Origin: Arthrobacter sp. Edens01
GTDB lineage: Bacteria > Actinomycetota > Actinomycetes > Actinomycetales > Micrococcaceae
Direction of reading: 5' to 3'
Assembly: GCF_001307035.1 (NCBI RefSeq)
Contig: NZ_LKIU01000005.1
Span: 327,664-391,663, forward strand
DNA length: 64,000 nucleotides
Below the pieces are notes generated by a model that was given only the letters and a program-made list of their open reading frames with translations, had not been told where the DNA came from and did no database searches. Numbering within the stretch: position 1 is the stretch's first letter; each line of letters starts with the position of its first letter. The translations under genes were made by a program, and so were the position numbers. This document shows, in pieces, positions 55,489 through 64,000 of the stretch.

Positions 55489-56805
55489 ATGTCTGCCAAC
55501 TGGTCCTTCGAAACCCGCCAGATCCATGCAGGTCAAGAGCCCGACGCCGTTACCGGCGCGCGCGCCCTGCCCATCTACCAAACCTCCTCCTTCGTCTTTC
55601 CCAGCGCCGAAGCGGCAGCAAACCGGTTCGCACTGGCTGAGCTGGAACCGATCTACACCCGGATTGGCAACCCCACCCAGGAAGCGGTGGAGAACCGTAT
55701 CGCGTCCCTGGAAGGCGGACTCGGAGCGCTCCTCCTCGCCTCGGGCCAGGCGGCCGAAACCTACGCGATCCTCAACCTGGCGCAGGCCGGGGACCACGTT
55801 GTGGCCAGCCCCAGCCTCTACGGCGGCACCTACAACCTCTTCAAGCACACGTTCAAGAAGTTCGGAATCGACGTCACCTTCGTCGCCAACCCGGACAACC
55901 TGGACCAGTGGCGGGAAGCGGCCCGTCCCAACACCAAGGCGTTCTTCGGGGAAGTTGTTTCCAACCCCCGCCAGGACGTGCTGGACATTGAGGGGATCTC
56001 CGCCGTCGCGCATGAGGCAGGTATCCCGCTGATCGTGGACAGCACCCTGTCCACGCCGTACCTCATCCGGCCCATCGAATGGGGAGCGGACATCGTGGTG
56101 CATTCGGCGACCAAGTACCTGGGCGGGCACGGCACGGTAATCGCCGGCGCAATTGTGGACTCGGGCAACTTCGACTTCGGTGCGGATCCGGAGAAGTTCC
56201 CAGGCTTCAACACCCCGGACGAGAGCTACAACGGCCTGGTTTACGCCCGCGATCTTGGGGCCAACGGCGTGCTGGGCGCGAACCTGGCCTACATCCTCAA
56301 GGCACGCGTGCAGCTGCTGCGGGATCTTGGCTCCGCGCTGTCCCCGTTCAACGCCTTCCTCCTGGCACAGGGCCTGGAAACGCTGAGCCTGCGCATGGAG
56401 CGGCACGTTGAAAACGCCGCCGCCGTCGCACAGTGGCTGGAAGCGCACGACGACGTCATCTCAGTTGCGTACGCAGGCCTTGAGTCGAGCCCGTGGTACG
56501 AACGCGGCCGGAAATACGGCCCCCGCGGAACCGGAGCGATCGTGTCCTTCGAGATCGAGGGAGGTGTGGAAGCCGGTAAACGCTTCGTCGATGCGCTGGA
56601 GCTGCACTCCCACGTGGCGAACGTGGGAGACGTGCGCTCCCTGGTGATCCACCCGGCGTCGACCACTCACAGCCAGCTTGGCGCCGAGGCGCAGGCAGCA
56701 GCGGGCGTGAGCCCTGGACTGGTGCGTCTCTCGGTGGGACTTGAGCACATTGATGACATCATCGCGGACCTCGACGCCGGTTTCCGCGCAGCCAAGGGAG
56801 CATGA
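55489..56805 (+). CDS. metY: O-acetylhomoserine sulfhydrylase (aminocarboxypropyltransferase)
   Basis: A 438-residue PLP enzyme of the Cys/Met metabolism family. It makes homocysteine from O-acetylhomoserine and sulfide. The PLP lysine is Lys209 in VHSATKYLGGHG; SGQAAETYAILNL, STLSTPYLIRP and LVIHPASTTHSQL are family hallmarks. Length and the long-subunit architecture separate MetY from the shorter MetB/MetZ. It is controlled by the SAM-IV riboswitch and overlaps metX by ATGA. Confidence 0.97.
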   Translation: MSANWSFETRQIHAGQEPDAVTGARALPIYQTSSFVFPSAEAAANRFALAELEPIYTRIGNPTQEAVENRIASLEGGLGALLLASGQAAETYAILNLAQAGDHVVASPSLYGGTYNLFKHTFKKFGIDVTFVANPDNLDQWREAARPNTKAFFGEVVSNPRQDVLDIEGISAVAHEAGIPLIVDSTLSTPYLIRPIEWGADIVVHSATKYLGGHGTVIAGAIVDSGNFDFGADPEKFPGFNTPDESYNGLVYARDLGANGVLGANLAYILKARVQLLRDLGSALSPFNAFLLAQGLETLSLRMERHVENAAAVAQWLEAHDDVISVAYAGLESSPWYERGRKYGPRGTGAIVSFEIEGGVEAGKRFVDALELHSHVANVGDVRSLVIHPASTTHSQLGAEAQAAAGVSPGLVRLSVGLEHIDDIIADLDAGFRAAKGA

Positions 56806-57938
56806 AGTACAGCGTGACCACCTATCCGCCGGCACCGCAGCACTCCGTCCGCACACTCGACGGGGTGCTGCAGTATGCCCCAATCGGTGACCTTGAACTG
56901 GAAACGGGAGGGGTGCTCCCGGACGTGGTCCTTGGCTACGAGACCTGGGGGACGCTGAACAGTGACGCGTCCAACGCCGTCCTGATTCCGCATGCCCTGA
57001 CCGGCAGCACCCACGTAGCGCAGGGCAGCACGGACGAGCCCGGCTGGTGGGACGGGCTGGTGGGCCCGGGCAGGACCATCGACACCAACAGGTTCTACGT
57101 TGTCTCCATCAACATGGTCGGCGGCTGCTACGGGTCCACGGGCCCGGCGTCGGCGGACCCGGAAGGACTTCCGTGGGGATCCCGCTTCCCGTTCGTGACA
57201 ATCCGGGATTCCGTGCACGCCGAAGCGCGCCTGGCCGACCAGTTGGGAATCCGCCGCTGGCATACGGTCCTGGGAGGATCCCTGGGCGGTGCACGGGCAC
57301 TTGAATGGGCCGTCACGGAGCCGGAGCGGGTGGCCCGGTGCGCAGTGATAGCCGCGACGGCGGCAAGCACCGGTGAGCAGATTGCCTTTGCCCAGGCCCA
57401 GGTGGCAGCCATCCGGCTGGACCCGGATTACAACGGCGGGGACTACTACAACGGCCGTGCCCCGCTGGCCGGACTGGGCCTGGCCCGGCGGATTGCGCAC
57501 ATCACCTACCGCTCCGAGGCCGAGCTGCAGTACCGCTTCGGGAGGACGCCGCAGCCGGGGGAGGACCCGCTGGGGGCGGCACTGCCGGCGGAACGCGGGC
57601 GTTACCAGGTGGAGAGCTATCTGGATCATCAGGGTCAGAAGCTGGCCAGCCGGTTCGACGCGAACAGCTACGTCATCCTCACCGAGGCGCTGATGAGCCA
57701 CGACGTCGCCCGCGGGCGCGGCAGCCTTACCGAAGCGCTCGCGGCTACTGAGTCACAGTTCCTGGTAGCTGCGGTGGATTCGGACCGGCTGTATTTCCCC
57801 GAGCAGTCCTTTGAACTGGCGGCGGCACTGCCCGGGGATAACAGCGTGCACCTCATCAGCGCCCCGATCGGCCATGACGGATTCCTAACTGATGTGCTGC
57901 AGCTCAGGGAAGTTTTGGAGCAGGACTTCTTCGCCTAG
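56802..57938 (+). CDS. metX: Homoserine O-acetyltransferase
   Basis: A 378-residue alpha/beta-hydrolase-fold acyltransferase supplying O-acetylhomoserine to MetY. The nucleophile elbow is GGSLGGARALEW with Ser160; Asp in DSDRLYFP and His in GHDGFLTD complete the triad. LTGSTHVAQG, NMVGGCYGSTGP are conserved MetX segments. Translational coupling to metY by ATGA puts both consecutive pathway steps under one riboswitch. Confidence 0.97.
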   Translation: MKYSVTTYPPAPQHSVRTLDGVLQYAPIGDLELETGGVLPDVVLGYETWGTLNSDASNAVLIPHALTGSTHVAQGSTDEPGWWDGLVGPGRTIDTNRFYVVSINMVGGCYGSTGPASADPEGLPWGSRFPFVTIRDSVHAEARLADQLGIRRWHTVLGGSLGGARALEWAVTEPERVARCAVIAATAASTGEQIAFAQAQVAAIRLDPDYNGGDYYNGRAPLAGLGLARRIAHITYRSEAELQYRFGRTPQPGEDPLGAALPAERGRYQVESYLDHQGQKLASRFDANSYVILTEALMSHDVARGRGSLTEALAATESQFLVAAVDSDRLYFPEQSFELAAALPGDNSVHLISAPIGHDGFLTDVLQLREVLEQDFFA

Positions 57939-57961
57939 GAACTGCGCCGCACCATAAGTGG

Positions 57962-58516
57962 ATGAACGGTACGGCACGGACCCGGCCGGCCCCGGCCGGA
58001 AGCCGGCACGGCGTCAGCTTCCTGTGGGCAGCCTGCATCCTGGGGCTCGTCCACGCGGGGTTCAGTGTGTACTGGGCCGTGGGCGGGGAGTGGCTGCTGG
58101 CTACGGTGGGACGGTTCGCCGTGCAGGCTGCCGAAGAAACCCCGGCGCAGTCCGCGCTGGTGCTGGGCGCAGCCGCACTGTCCAAGGCCGCGGCAGCAGT
58201 TATTCCACTGGCCGCCGCGTACGGCAGGTTTCCCTTTCCTCGCCTCGTCCGTGCCCTGAGCTGGGCAGGTGGAGCCGGACTGATTCTCTACGGCGGGGTG
58301 AACACGGCAGCCGCCTCGGCAGTGCTGGCAGGCTGGATCCCGGCAGGGCCCAACGCCGATATCGAGGGGCTGAGAGGCCACGCCTTACTGTGGGACCCGC
58401 TGTTCCTGGCCTGGGGAGCTTCACTGCTGGCCTACTTGTGGCTATCGAGGCGGCACCCGCAGCGGCCCGGCCCGGGGCACGCAGGCCCGGCCCATGAGAA
58501 CCCCGGAGCAGGCTAG
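57962..58516 (+). CDS. DUF3995 family membrane protein
   Basis: A 184-residue membrane protein with four hydrophobic helices (about residues 19-38, 66-86, 100-122, 143-160). The features AGFSVYWAVGGEWLLATVG and the GHALLWDPLFLAWG segment fit DUF3995. Function unknown. It follows metX by 23 bp. Its stop interlocks with that of the convergent SGNH hydrolase (CTAG, 58513-58516). Confidence 0.82.
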   Translation: MNGTARTRPAPAGSRHGVSFLWAACILGLVHAGFSVYWAVGGEWLLATVGRFAVQAAEETPAQSALVLGAAALSKAAAAVIPLAAAYGRFPFPRLVRALSWAGGAGLILYGGVNTAAASAVLAGWIPAGPNADIEGLRGHALLWDPLFLAWGASLLAYLWLSRRHPQRPGPGHAGPAHENPGAG

Positions 58517-59424
58517 TCCTGGCTGGCCGGCGCTGCCCCCGCAGCTTCAGTGCCGGCGGCCTCGGAGGAGCCCTGCGGCATCCGGGTGCCAAAGAACGGT
58601 CCCGCGTCCGGGCGCTTGGGGGAAATGCCGTCCCCTGAAGAGCGGCGGCGCACCCGGCGCACCACCCATGGGACCAGGTACTCGCGGGCCCAGACCAGGT
58701 CTTCGGAACGCGCCGTCCGCCACTTCTTGGGCGGCAGCTCCTTGACCCGGGCAGGTTCCAGCGTGTGCGGCACGCCCAGCGTCTCCAGCACCATCGCGGC
58801 GATGGTCTGGTGCCCCAGGGGAGAGAAATGCAGCCGGTCGGGAGCCCACATCTGCGGATCACCCAGCTCCCGCAGCGCCCACATGTCAGCAATGACGGCG
58901 TCGTGCCGGACGGCAACCGTACGGAGGTTCTCGTTGTAGATGGCGACGCGGCCGCGGACGCTTCCCAGAACTGGCGTGGCGCCAATGTCAGGGCCGGTGA
59001 AAAGCACTACGGTGGCTCCGGTTTCCCGCAGCCGGGCGATGGTGGAGTCCATGGTTTCGGCGAGCCGGTCCGGGTCCCCTCCGGGACGGATGACGTCGTT
59101 GCCGCCGGCGCAGATGGTCACCAGATCCGGCTTCAAATCGATGGCCGGCTGAAGCTGTTCGGCAACAATCTGGTTGAGCAGCCGTCCGCGGATGGCGAGG
59201 TTGGCGTAAGCGAAGTCGGGATGGCCGGCTGCGAGTTCCTCCGCCAGCCGGTCGGCCCAGCCGCGGTTCCCTCCGGGACTCTCCGGGCTCGGGTCGCCGA
59301 TCCCTTCCGTAAAAGAGTCCCCGATCGCGACGTACCGGTTGAACGGATGAGCCTGAGGCGAGGGGTGCCCTGCGGGCTCAGGAATCGGTTGCTCGGTGGG
59401 GACTGGCTGCACATTTTCGGTCAC
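58513..59424 (-). CDS. SGNH/GDSL-family hydrolase
   Basis: A 303-residue esterase-fold protein without a signal peptide. Block I GDSFTEGIGD (nucleophile Ser near residue 37), block III AGGNDVI (near 107-113) and block V DRLHFSPLGHQ (Asp and His near 196-205) are all present. Substrate is unknown. A 60-residue basic/disordered C-terminal tail follows the catalytic domain. Confidence 0.92.
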   Translation of the reverse strand: MTENVQPVPTEQPIPEPAGHPSPQAHPFNRYVAIGDSFTEGIGDPSPESPGGNRGWADRLAEELAAGHPDFAYANLAIRGRLLNQIVAEQLQPAIDLKPDLVTICAGGNDVIRPGGDPDRLAETMDSTIARLRETGATVVLFTGPDIGATPVLGSVRGRVAIYNENLRTVAVRHDAVIADMWALRELGDPQMWAPDRLHFSPLGHQTIAAMVLETLGVPHTLEPARVKELPPKKWRTARSEDLVWAREYLVPWVVRRVRRRSSGDGISPKRPDAGPFFGTRMPQGSSEAAGTEAAGAAPASQD

Positions 59425-59497
59425 CAGACCATACTTGCCGGTCAGCGCCTGGCTACGCGACCGTAGGTTGCCCGGACTGCATGCCAGAATGGCATTT

Positions 59498-60151
59498 ATG
59501 ACTGAAATCTCTCCCTGGAACCCTGTTGTGCTGTTTTCAAAGCCCGAGGAGGAGCGGGCAGGGACCCCGCTGCTGGTCCTTTTCCACGGCTACCTGGCCA
59601 ACGAGGAAGACCTTATGGGCCTGGCGGGGCACCTGCCGGAGGAATTCACCATCGCTTCCGTCCGTGCGCCGCAGGCATTGGGGCCGGGCTATTCCTGGTT
59701 CCCGCTGATGCACGAGCCGGACTACTCCGTGGACCGTGTGGTTTCGGCTGTCCAGGACGTCTCCGACTGGCTGGACGGAATGCGGGAACAGCACAGCAGT
59801 GTGTCCCTGCTGGGATTCTCCATGGGCATGGCGGTGGCCAGCACGCTGCTGCGGCACCGCCCCGAAGAGTTCGCCGCCGTCGTTGGTCTTTCAGGGTTTG
59901 TAGTGCCGGCCGAAGGCAACGGGTTCTTCCATGACGAGGAACTTGCCGCCCTGAAAGTGCCGTTCTTCTGGGGCCGGGACCAGGCCGACCCGGTCATTGA
60001 CGCCGAGCGCATCGAGTACACCCACGCCTGGCTGAACGGCCACACCAAGCTCACGAAGGTGCTTTACGCCGGCATGGGCCACGGCATCAACATGCAGGAA
60101 CTCGGACACGTGCGCGAGTTCCTTACACACACGGTCCTCGGCTCCCGGTAA
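59498..60151 (+). CDS. Alpha/beta hydrolase, carboxylesterase/phospholipase type
   Basis: ATG 59498 (or ATG 59489) gives 217 residues. The oxyanion FHGYLANEEDLMGLA, nucleophile elbow LGFSMGMAVA (Ser near residue 107), Asp in DQADPVID and His in GMGHGIN are in the right order. Size and motifs fit the small cytosolic esterase/phospholipase family (YpfH-like). It is divergent from the SGNH gene. No operon partner. Confidence 0.9.
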   Translation: MTEISPWNPVVLFSKPEEERAGTPLLVLFHGYLANEEDLMGLAGHLPEEFTIASVRAPQALGPGYSWFPLMHEPDYSVDRVVSAVQDVSDWLDGMREQHSSVSLLGFSMGMAVASTLLRHRPEEFAAVVGLSGFVVPAEGNGFFHDEELAALKVPFFWGRDQADPVIDAERIEYTHAWLNGHTKLTKVLYAGMGHGINMQELGHVREFLTHTVLGSR

Positions 60152-60155
60152 GGAG

Positions 60156-60386
60156 TCAGCCGCCTGAGACGATCCGGATGGCCTGGCTGTTCACCTCGAT
60201 GGTGTCGCCGGAGTGGAGCTGCCGGCCGCGGCGTTCCTCGATCTCGCCATTGACCTTCACCATCCCGTTCTCGATCAGTTCCTTGGCCTCAATGCCGTCC
60301 TCGGCAAGGTTGGCAAGTTTCAGTGCCTGGCCAAGGCGGATCATGTCATCGCGGATGGGCAGGTCCTGGGATTCGGTTGAGCTCAT
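60156..60386 (-). CDS. Small S4-domain RNA-binding protein
   Basis: ATG 60386 gives 76 residues that consist almost wholly of an S4 domain (MIRLGQALKLANLAEDGIEAKELIENGMVKVNGEI in order, closing GDTIEVN). Such YaaA/RlbA-like proteins bind structured RNA, possibly rRNA. It converges on the hydrolase gene with a 4-bp gap. Confidence 0.9.
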   Translation of the reverse strand: MSSTESQDLPIRDDMIRLGQALKLANLAEDGIEAKELIENGMVKVNGEIEERRGRQLHSGDTIEVNSQAIRIVSGG

Positions 60387-60492
60387 GGGACTATTCTGCC
60401 GGACAAAGCGCACGACGCCGGCACAGGCCCGGGTGCCTGCCGCACCCGGGTGCCGGTCAGGGCGGCACGGCAGCGGACAGGTTTGAGGAAGA

Positions 60493-61518
60493 ATGCGTGC
60501 CCGGTTGTACTGTGAGACGGTGTCCCAGCCTGCCCGCCTTCCTGCCGCCGTCGGACTTCCAGTTGCCCTTGCCGCGGGGATAGCCATCCCTGCCCAGTCC
60601 CGGATCAACGGAGCGCTGGGCACCGCACTGGATGATTCCCTTGCTGCGGCACTGGTGAGTTTCGGCGTGGGCCTGGCCGTGATGATCCTGGTCAGCGCTG
60701 TGCTGCCAAGGGGCCGGGCGGGCTTCGCACAGATCCTGCCCGCCCTGCGTGAACGGCGGTTCCCGCGGGTCTACATTGTGGCTGGCGTGATCGGCGCCTG
60801 GTTCGTGCTGACCCAGACCATGACCATTGCCCTGCTTGGCGTCGCGGTGTTCACCGTCGCCACGGTCGCCGGCCAGACCCTCACCGGGCTGGTGGTGGAC
60901 CGGATGGGTATTGGTCCCGGCGGTAAAAAGACGCTCACCCTTATGCGGGTGGTCGGCGCGGTCCTGACAATCGCCGCCGTCGCGTGGGCCGTCAGCCCAA
61001 AGCTCACCGATACCGGCGGAACGGGGGACTGGCTCCTGGCCGTGCTGCTGCCGCTGAGCGCCGGCATGGCCATGAGTTTCCAGCAGGCCATGAACGGCAC
61101 CACGGGGATGCACTACGGCACACCCATCACCGCGACTCTGCTGAACTTTGTGTCCGGCTTCGCTGCACTGCTGGTTCTCTGGCTTATCAAGGTAGCCGTA
61201 GCCGGATTCGGCAACCCCCTGCCGGACACCTGGTGGTACTACCTCGGCGGGCCCATGGGGTGCATCTTCATTGGCGTCAGCGCCATGCTGGTCAAATCGC
61301 TCGGCGTCCTGCTGACCAGCCTGGGGCTCATTGGCGGGCAGCTGATCGGCTCCCTGCTGCTGGACATCTTCGTGCCGGCACCGGGATCAGTGGTGGTGGC
61401 CGCCACCGTGCTCGGTACCGCGCTCACACTGGCAGCGATTGTCGTCGCGACCCTTCCCTGGAACATGCCCGGTGTCCGTCTCGGCACGGGGCGCAGGCGG
61501 CCGCGAGCGCGCCGGTAG
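60493..61518 (+). CDS. DMT-family (DUF606/YdcZ-type) membrane transporter
   Basis: A 341-residue protein with about ten hydrophobic helices in two homologous halves, each beginning with a [18 protein letters not shown] or [12 protein letters not shown] pattern typical of the YdcZ family. The ATG at 60493 has its GAGGAAG too close; GTG 60520 is an alternative that removes nine residues. A basic C-terminus (RRRPRARR) is cytoplasmic. Substrate unknown. Confidence 0.87.
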   Translation: MRARLYCETVSQPARLPAAVGLPVALAAGIAIPAQSRINGALGTALDDSLAAALVSFGVGLAVMILVSAVLPRGRAGFAQILPALRERRFPRVYIVAGVIGAWFVLTQTMTIALLGVAVFTVATVAGQTLTGLVVDRMGIGPGGKKTLTLMRVVGAVLTIAAVAWAVSPKLTDTGGTGDWLLAVLLPLSAGMAMSFQQAMNGTTGMHYGTPITATLLNFVSGFAALLVLWLIKVAVAGFGNPLPDTWWYYLGGPMGCIFIGVSAMLVKSLGVLLTSLGLIGGQLIGSLLLDIFVPAPGSVVVAATVLGTALTLAAIVVATLPWNMPGVRLGTGRRRPRARR

Positions 61519-61673
61519 CAGCCTTTCGCTGCCGTGACCTTAAGCTGGTATCTATAGGTTTTGCCCTCCGCCATGCCCCGCGCACTTCCGCGCGGGAGGC
61601 TGAGCGGGTAAGGGATCAGAAGCGGACCGCACCCAGCGGCCTGCGCGAGAAGAAAGAACGGCGGTACCATTCC
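61519..61673 (+). promoter_or_regulatory. glyS leader region with GC hairpin
   Basis: This 155-bp gap must hold the glyS promoter. A GTGACC ... TATCTATAGG pair near 61534-61559 is a possible promoter. CCCGCGC (61577-61583) and GCGCGGG (61590-61596) form a 7-bp hairpin with a 6-nt loop in the leader. No T-box specifier/antiterminator pattern is seen. Confidence 0.4.
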
Positions 61674-63062
61674 ATGGCTTCGACCAAATCCAAACTGGAT
61701 CCGATCATCTCCCTGGCTAAGCGCAGGGGCTTCGTCTTCCAGTCGGGTGAGATCTACGGTGGTTCGCGTTCCGCCTGGGATTACGGGCCCCTCGGCGTCG
61801 AGCTGAAGGAAAACATCAAGAAGCAGTGGTGGCAGTCCATGGTCCGCGGCCGCGACGACGTCGTAGGCCTGGATTCCGCGGTTATCCTCCCGCGCGCCGT
61901 CTGGGAAGCCTCCGGCCACGTTGAGGTCTTCTCCGACCCGCTGGTTGAGTGCCTGAGCTGCCACAAGCGCTACCGCGCTGACCACCTCGAAGAGGAATAC
62001 GAAGAGAAGAAGGGCCGCGCACCGGACAACGGCCTGGCGGACATCGCCTGCGCCAACTGCGGCACCAAGGGCCAGTGGACGGAGCCGCAGGAATTCTCCG
62101 GCCTGCTCAAGACCTTCCTGGGCCCGGTGGCCAGTGAAGAAGGCATGCACTACCTGCGTCCGGAAACGGCCCAGGGCATCTTCGTGAACTTCAACAACGT
62201 GCTCACCACCTCCCGCAAGAAGCCGCCGTTCGGGATCGGCCAGATCGGCAAGAGCTTCCGCAACGAGATCACCCCGGGCAACTTCATCTTCCGTACCCGC
62301 GAGTTCGAGCAGATGGAGATGGAATTCTTCGTCGAGCCCGGCACGGATGAGGAATGGCACAAGTACTGGATCGAAACCCGGAAGAACTGGTACACGGACC
62401 TGGGCATCGACCCGGAGAACCTGCGCCTGTTCGAGCACCCGCTGGAGAAGCTCAGCCACTACTCCAAGGGCACTACGGACATTGAATACCGCTTCGGTTT
62501 CCAGGGCTCGGAATGGGGCGAGCTGGAAGGCATCGCCAACCGCACCGACTTTGACCTTGGCACCCACTCGAAGCACTCCGGCACTGACCTGAGCTACTTC
62601 AATCAGGCCACCAACGAGCGCTTCACGCCGTACGTCATTGAGCCCGCCGCCGGCCTGACCCGTTCCTTCATGGCGTTCCTGGTGGACGCCTACACCGAGG
62701 ACGAGGCACCGAACGCGAAGGGCGGCGTGGACAAGCGCACCGTCCTGCGCCTGGATCCGCGCCTGGCCCCGGTCAAGGCTGCTGTGCTTCCGCTGAGCCG
62801 CAACGAAGACCTGTCCCCGAAGGCGAAGGAACTGGCCGCCCAGCTGCGCCGGAACTGGAACATCGACTTCGACGACGCCGGTGCCATTGGCCGCCGCTAC
62901 CGCCGCCAGGACGAGATCGGTACCCCGTTCTGCATCACCGTGGACTTCGACACGCTCGAAGACCAGGCCGTAACCGTCCGCGAGCGGGACACCATGGCCC
63001 AGGAGCGCGTGAGCCTGGACAAGGTTGAGGGTTACCTCGCCGAACGGCTGATCGGCGCGTAA
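61674..63062 (+). CDS. glyS: Glycyl-tRNA synthetase (dimeric alpha2 type)
   Basis: ATG 61674 gives 462 residues, the usual size of the single-chain bacterial/eukaryotic-type enzyme. It shows the [13 protein letters not shown] start, a zinc-site insertion (CLSCHKRY ... CANCGTKG, about residues 93-127), class II motif 2 [20 protein letters not shown], the glycine-specific METEF-like QMEMEFF, and a C-terminal anticodon-binding domain ([15 protein letters not shown]). Charges tRNA(Gly). The stop overlaps the next gene as TAATG. An in-frame open extension upstream lacks a ribosome site and is ignored. Confidence 0.98.
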   Translation: MASTKSKLDPIISLAKRRGFVFQSGEIYGGSRSAWDYGPLGVELKENIKKQWWQSMVRGRDDVVGLDSAVILPRAVWEASGHVEVFSDPLVECLSCHKRYRADHLEEEYEEKKGRAPDNGLADIACANCGTKGQWTEPQEFSGLLKTFLGPVASEEGMHYLRPETAQGIFVNFNNVLTTSRKKPPFGIGQIGKSFRNEITPGNFIFRTREFEQMEMEFFVEPGTDEEWHKYWIETRKNWYTDLGIDPENLRLFEHPLEKLSHYSKGTTDIEYRFGFQGSEWGELEGIANRTDFDLGTHSKHSGTDLSYFNQATNERFTPYVIEPAAGLTRSFMAFLVDAYTEDEAPNAKGGVDKRTVLRLDPRLAPVKAAVLPLSRNEDLSPKAKELAAQLRRNWNIDFDDAGAIGRRYRRQDEIGTPFCITVDFDTLEDQAVTVRERDTMAQERVSLDKVEGYLAERLIGA

Positions 63063-63967
63063 TGGCGATCTCCTTCCGTGAATGGCGCGAGGACGACGAC
63101 CTGGCGCTGATCCAGCTTTGGGGCGACCCCGAGACCGGTGAAGCCGCGCACTTCCGTTCTGTCCTGCGGCCGTCGGCCAACGAGCCGTGGAGCCGCTGCA
63201 TCGTGGCGGAGGACGACGGCGTGCCGGTGGCTGCAGGGGTGGTCTACGAGACCAGCCTGCACCCGGACCGGCTGTGGGTGTACATCGAGGTAGCCCGGGA
63301 GAACCGGCGTGCCGGCCTCGGGTCCACCCTCCTGGGCATGCTGCGCAAGGAAGCCGAGAGTGCGCCGTCGGGCGTCACGAAGCTCCGTGCCAAGGTATCT
63401 CCGGATACCCCGGGTGCGGCGTTTGCTGCCGCCGCCGGGATGGAGCCCATCCAGCGTTCCCGCGCGGTGATCGTTGAACCGGGCAAGATCAAGCTGCCCG
63501 TCTTCGAGGACCACGGTCCGCAGCTGGAAGAAGCGGCGACCGGATCGGTGGAACTGACCCGCGCCGTCGCTGACTTCTACAACGCCGTCCATGACTGGGA
63601 CCGGGCGGACATGGGAATCGGCCGTGCCCAGCAGATGCTGCTGCAGGAGGCCACCGGCGCGTCCGGTGCCGTGGTGCTGCGGGACAAGCCCAAGCATGAA
63701 GGCGGGAAGATCGCGGCTTTCGCCGTGAGCTACACCTCTGAGCGCACCGACGCCCCGGCGGACGTGCTGCTGGGCTGGGATACCGGGCTGGAGGAATCCG
63801 AGGCGGAAGCCGCAGTGGCCTCACTGCTGGCCATGCTCGCCTACCAGTACCCGGTGCAGCTGGAGGTCGATGACTCGATGACAGCTCTGGTTCGTGTCCT
63901 GGAGCCGCTCCTGGCCGCCGGCGCCGCACGGCAGGACGGTGCGGACACGCTGATCGTCAGCAGCTGA
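63062..63967 (+). CDS. Double-GNAT acetyltransferase-like protein
   Basis: A 301-residue protein coupled to glyS by TAATG. The first GNAT domain (about residues 1-135) has the acetyl-CoA segment VARENRRAGLGSTLLGML. The second half (about 150-300) has a weaker GNAT-like pattern (KIAAFAVSYTS, LLGWDTGLEES) without a clear acetyl-CoA loop. Two-domain GNAT proteins of this size are common in actinobacteria. Substrate unknown; coupling to an essential tRNA synthetase gene may simply secure expression. Confidence 0.85.
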   Translation: MAISFREWREDDDLALIQLWGDPETGEAAHFRSVLRPSANEPWSRCIVAEDDGVPVAAGVVYETSLHPDRLWVYIEVARENRRAGLGSTLLGMLRKEAESAPSGVTKLRAKVSPDTPGAAFAAAAGMEPIQRSRAVIVEPGKIKLPVFEDHGPQLEEAATGSVELTRAVADFYNAVHDWDRADMGIGRAQQMLLQEATGASGAVVLRDKPKHEGGKIAAFAVSYTSERTDAPADVLLGWDTGLEESEAEAAVASLLAMLAYQYPVQLEVDDSMTALVRVLEPLLAAGAARQDGADTLIVSS

Positions 63968-64000
63968 TTCGTCCTTTATTTAACAACGACGGCGCCGGAT

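Noticed and set aside
61519-61673. T-box riboswitch before glyS.
   Set aside because: No T-box core sequence or stem I specifier loop is recognisable, only a short GC hairpin.

Overview
The window is high-GC DNA with actinobacterial gene content and layout, most likely from Arthrobacter or a close Micrococcaceae relative. Supporting signs are a GC-rich third codon position throughout, GTG/TTG starts, a SAM-IV riboswitch ahead of metY-metX, an ECF42-type sigma factor with its DGPF/YCII partner, and a type VII secretion (T7SS/ESX) locus with fused FtsK-type EccC and EccD.

Region 1 (1-13,323, + strand) is a surface and phospho-signalling operon. It encodes a large Ig/Fn3 exported protein (5' end outside the window), a MoxR ATPase, a DUF58 protein, a membrane transglutaminase-like protein, a PP2C phosphatase, an FHA/zinc-ribbon protein, a transmembrane Ser/Thr kinase, an FHA-like/HTH protein and an RDD-FHA membrane protein. 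It corresponds in content to the fn3/AAA/DUF58/TGase/kinase (PFNA) cluster described in bifidobacteria. The transglutaminase-like protein appears to have lost its catalytic Cys and Asp.

Region 2 (13,320-21,505, - strand) is a compact T7SS export operon: a one-TM polyglutamine protein, EccD, a MinD-like protein with altered P-loop lysines, EccC with three ATPase domains, and two small accessory proteins. I see no EccB periplasmic domain, EccE or MycP mycosin. Divergent from it, region 3 (21,739-28,273, + strand) encodes two WXG100-type proteins, a DUF6507-like helical protein, a 951-residue toxin-like T7SS substrate, and a series of related reading frames that look like immunity genes: one intact, one frameshifted, one fused to a second toxin tip, and a fourth overlapping the third. 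Between the first two lies a leftover toxin C-terminus. This toxin-tip/immunity array is the most interesting part of the window.

Region 4 (28,270-46,858) is mostly ordinary chromosome: ECF42 sigma factor with DGPF protein and a matching promoter, ligA, an inositol-monophosphatase-like enzyme, a His-tailed ArsR repressor divergent from a five-gene peptide/nickel-type ABC importer, a DksA/TraR-type protein, a GNAT enzyme, gatCAB, an APH-type kinase, a PP2C-like protein and an FAD oxidoreductase.

Region 5 (47,011-63,967) holds a basic-tailed membrane protein, acylphosphatase, a solitary hutH with a palindrome-rich promoter, a CPBP protease homologue, a GH2 glycosidase, a nuclease-like AbiEi/DUF559-type protein next to about 0.7 kb of structured short repeats, a VOC protein, riboswitch-controlled metY-metX, a DUF3995 protein, SGNH and alpha/beta hydrolases, an S4 protein, a DMT transporter, glyS and a double GNAT protein. 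Four convergent gene pairs overlap by exactly 4 bp with interlocked stop codons. All homology calls are by eye from motifs; no database search was run.
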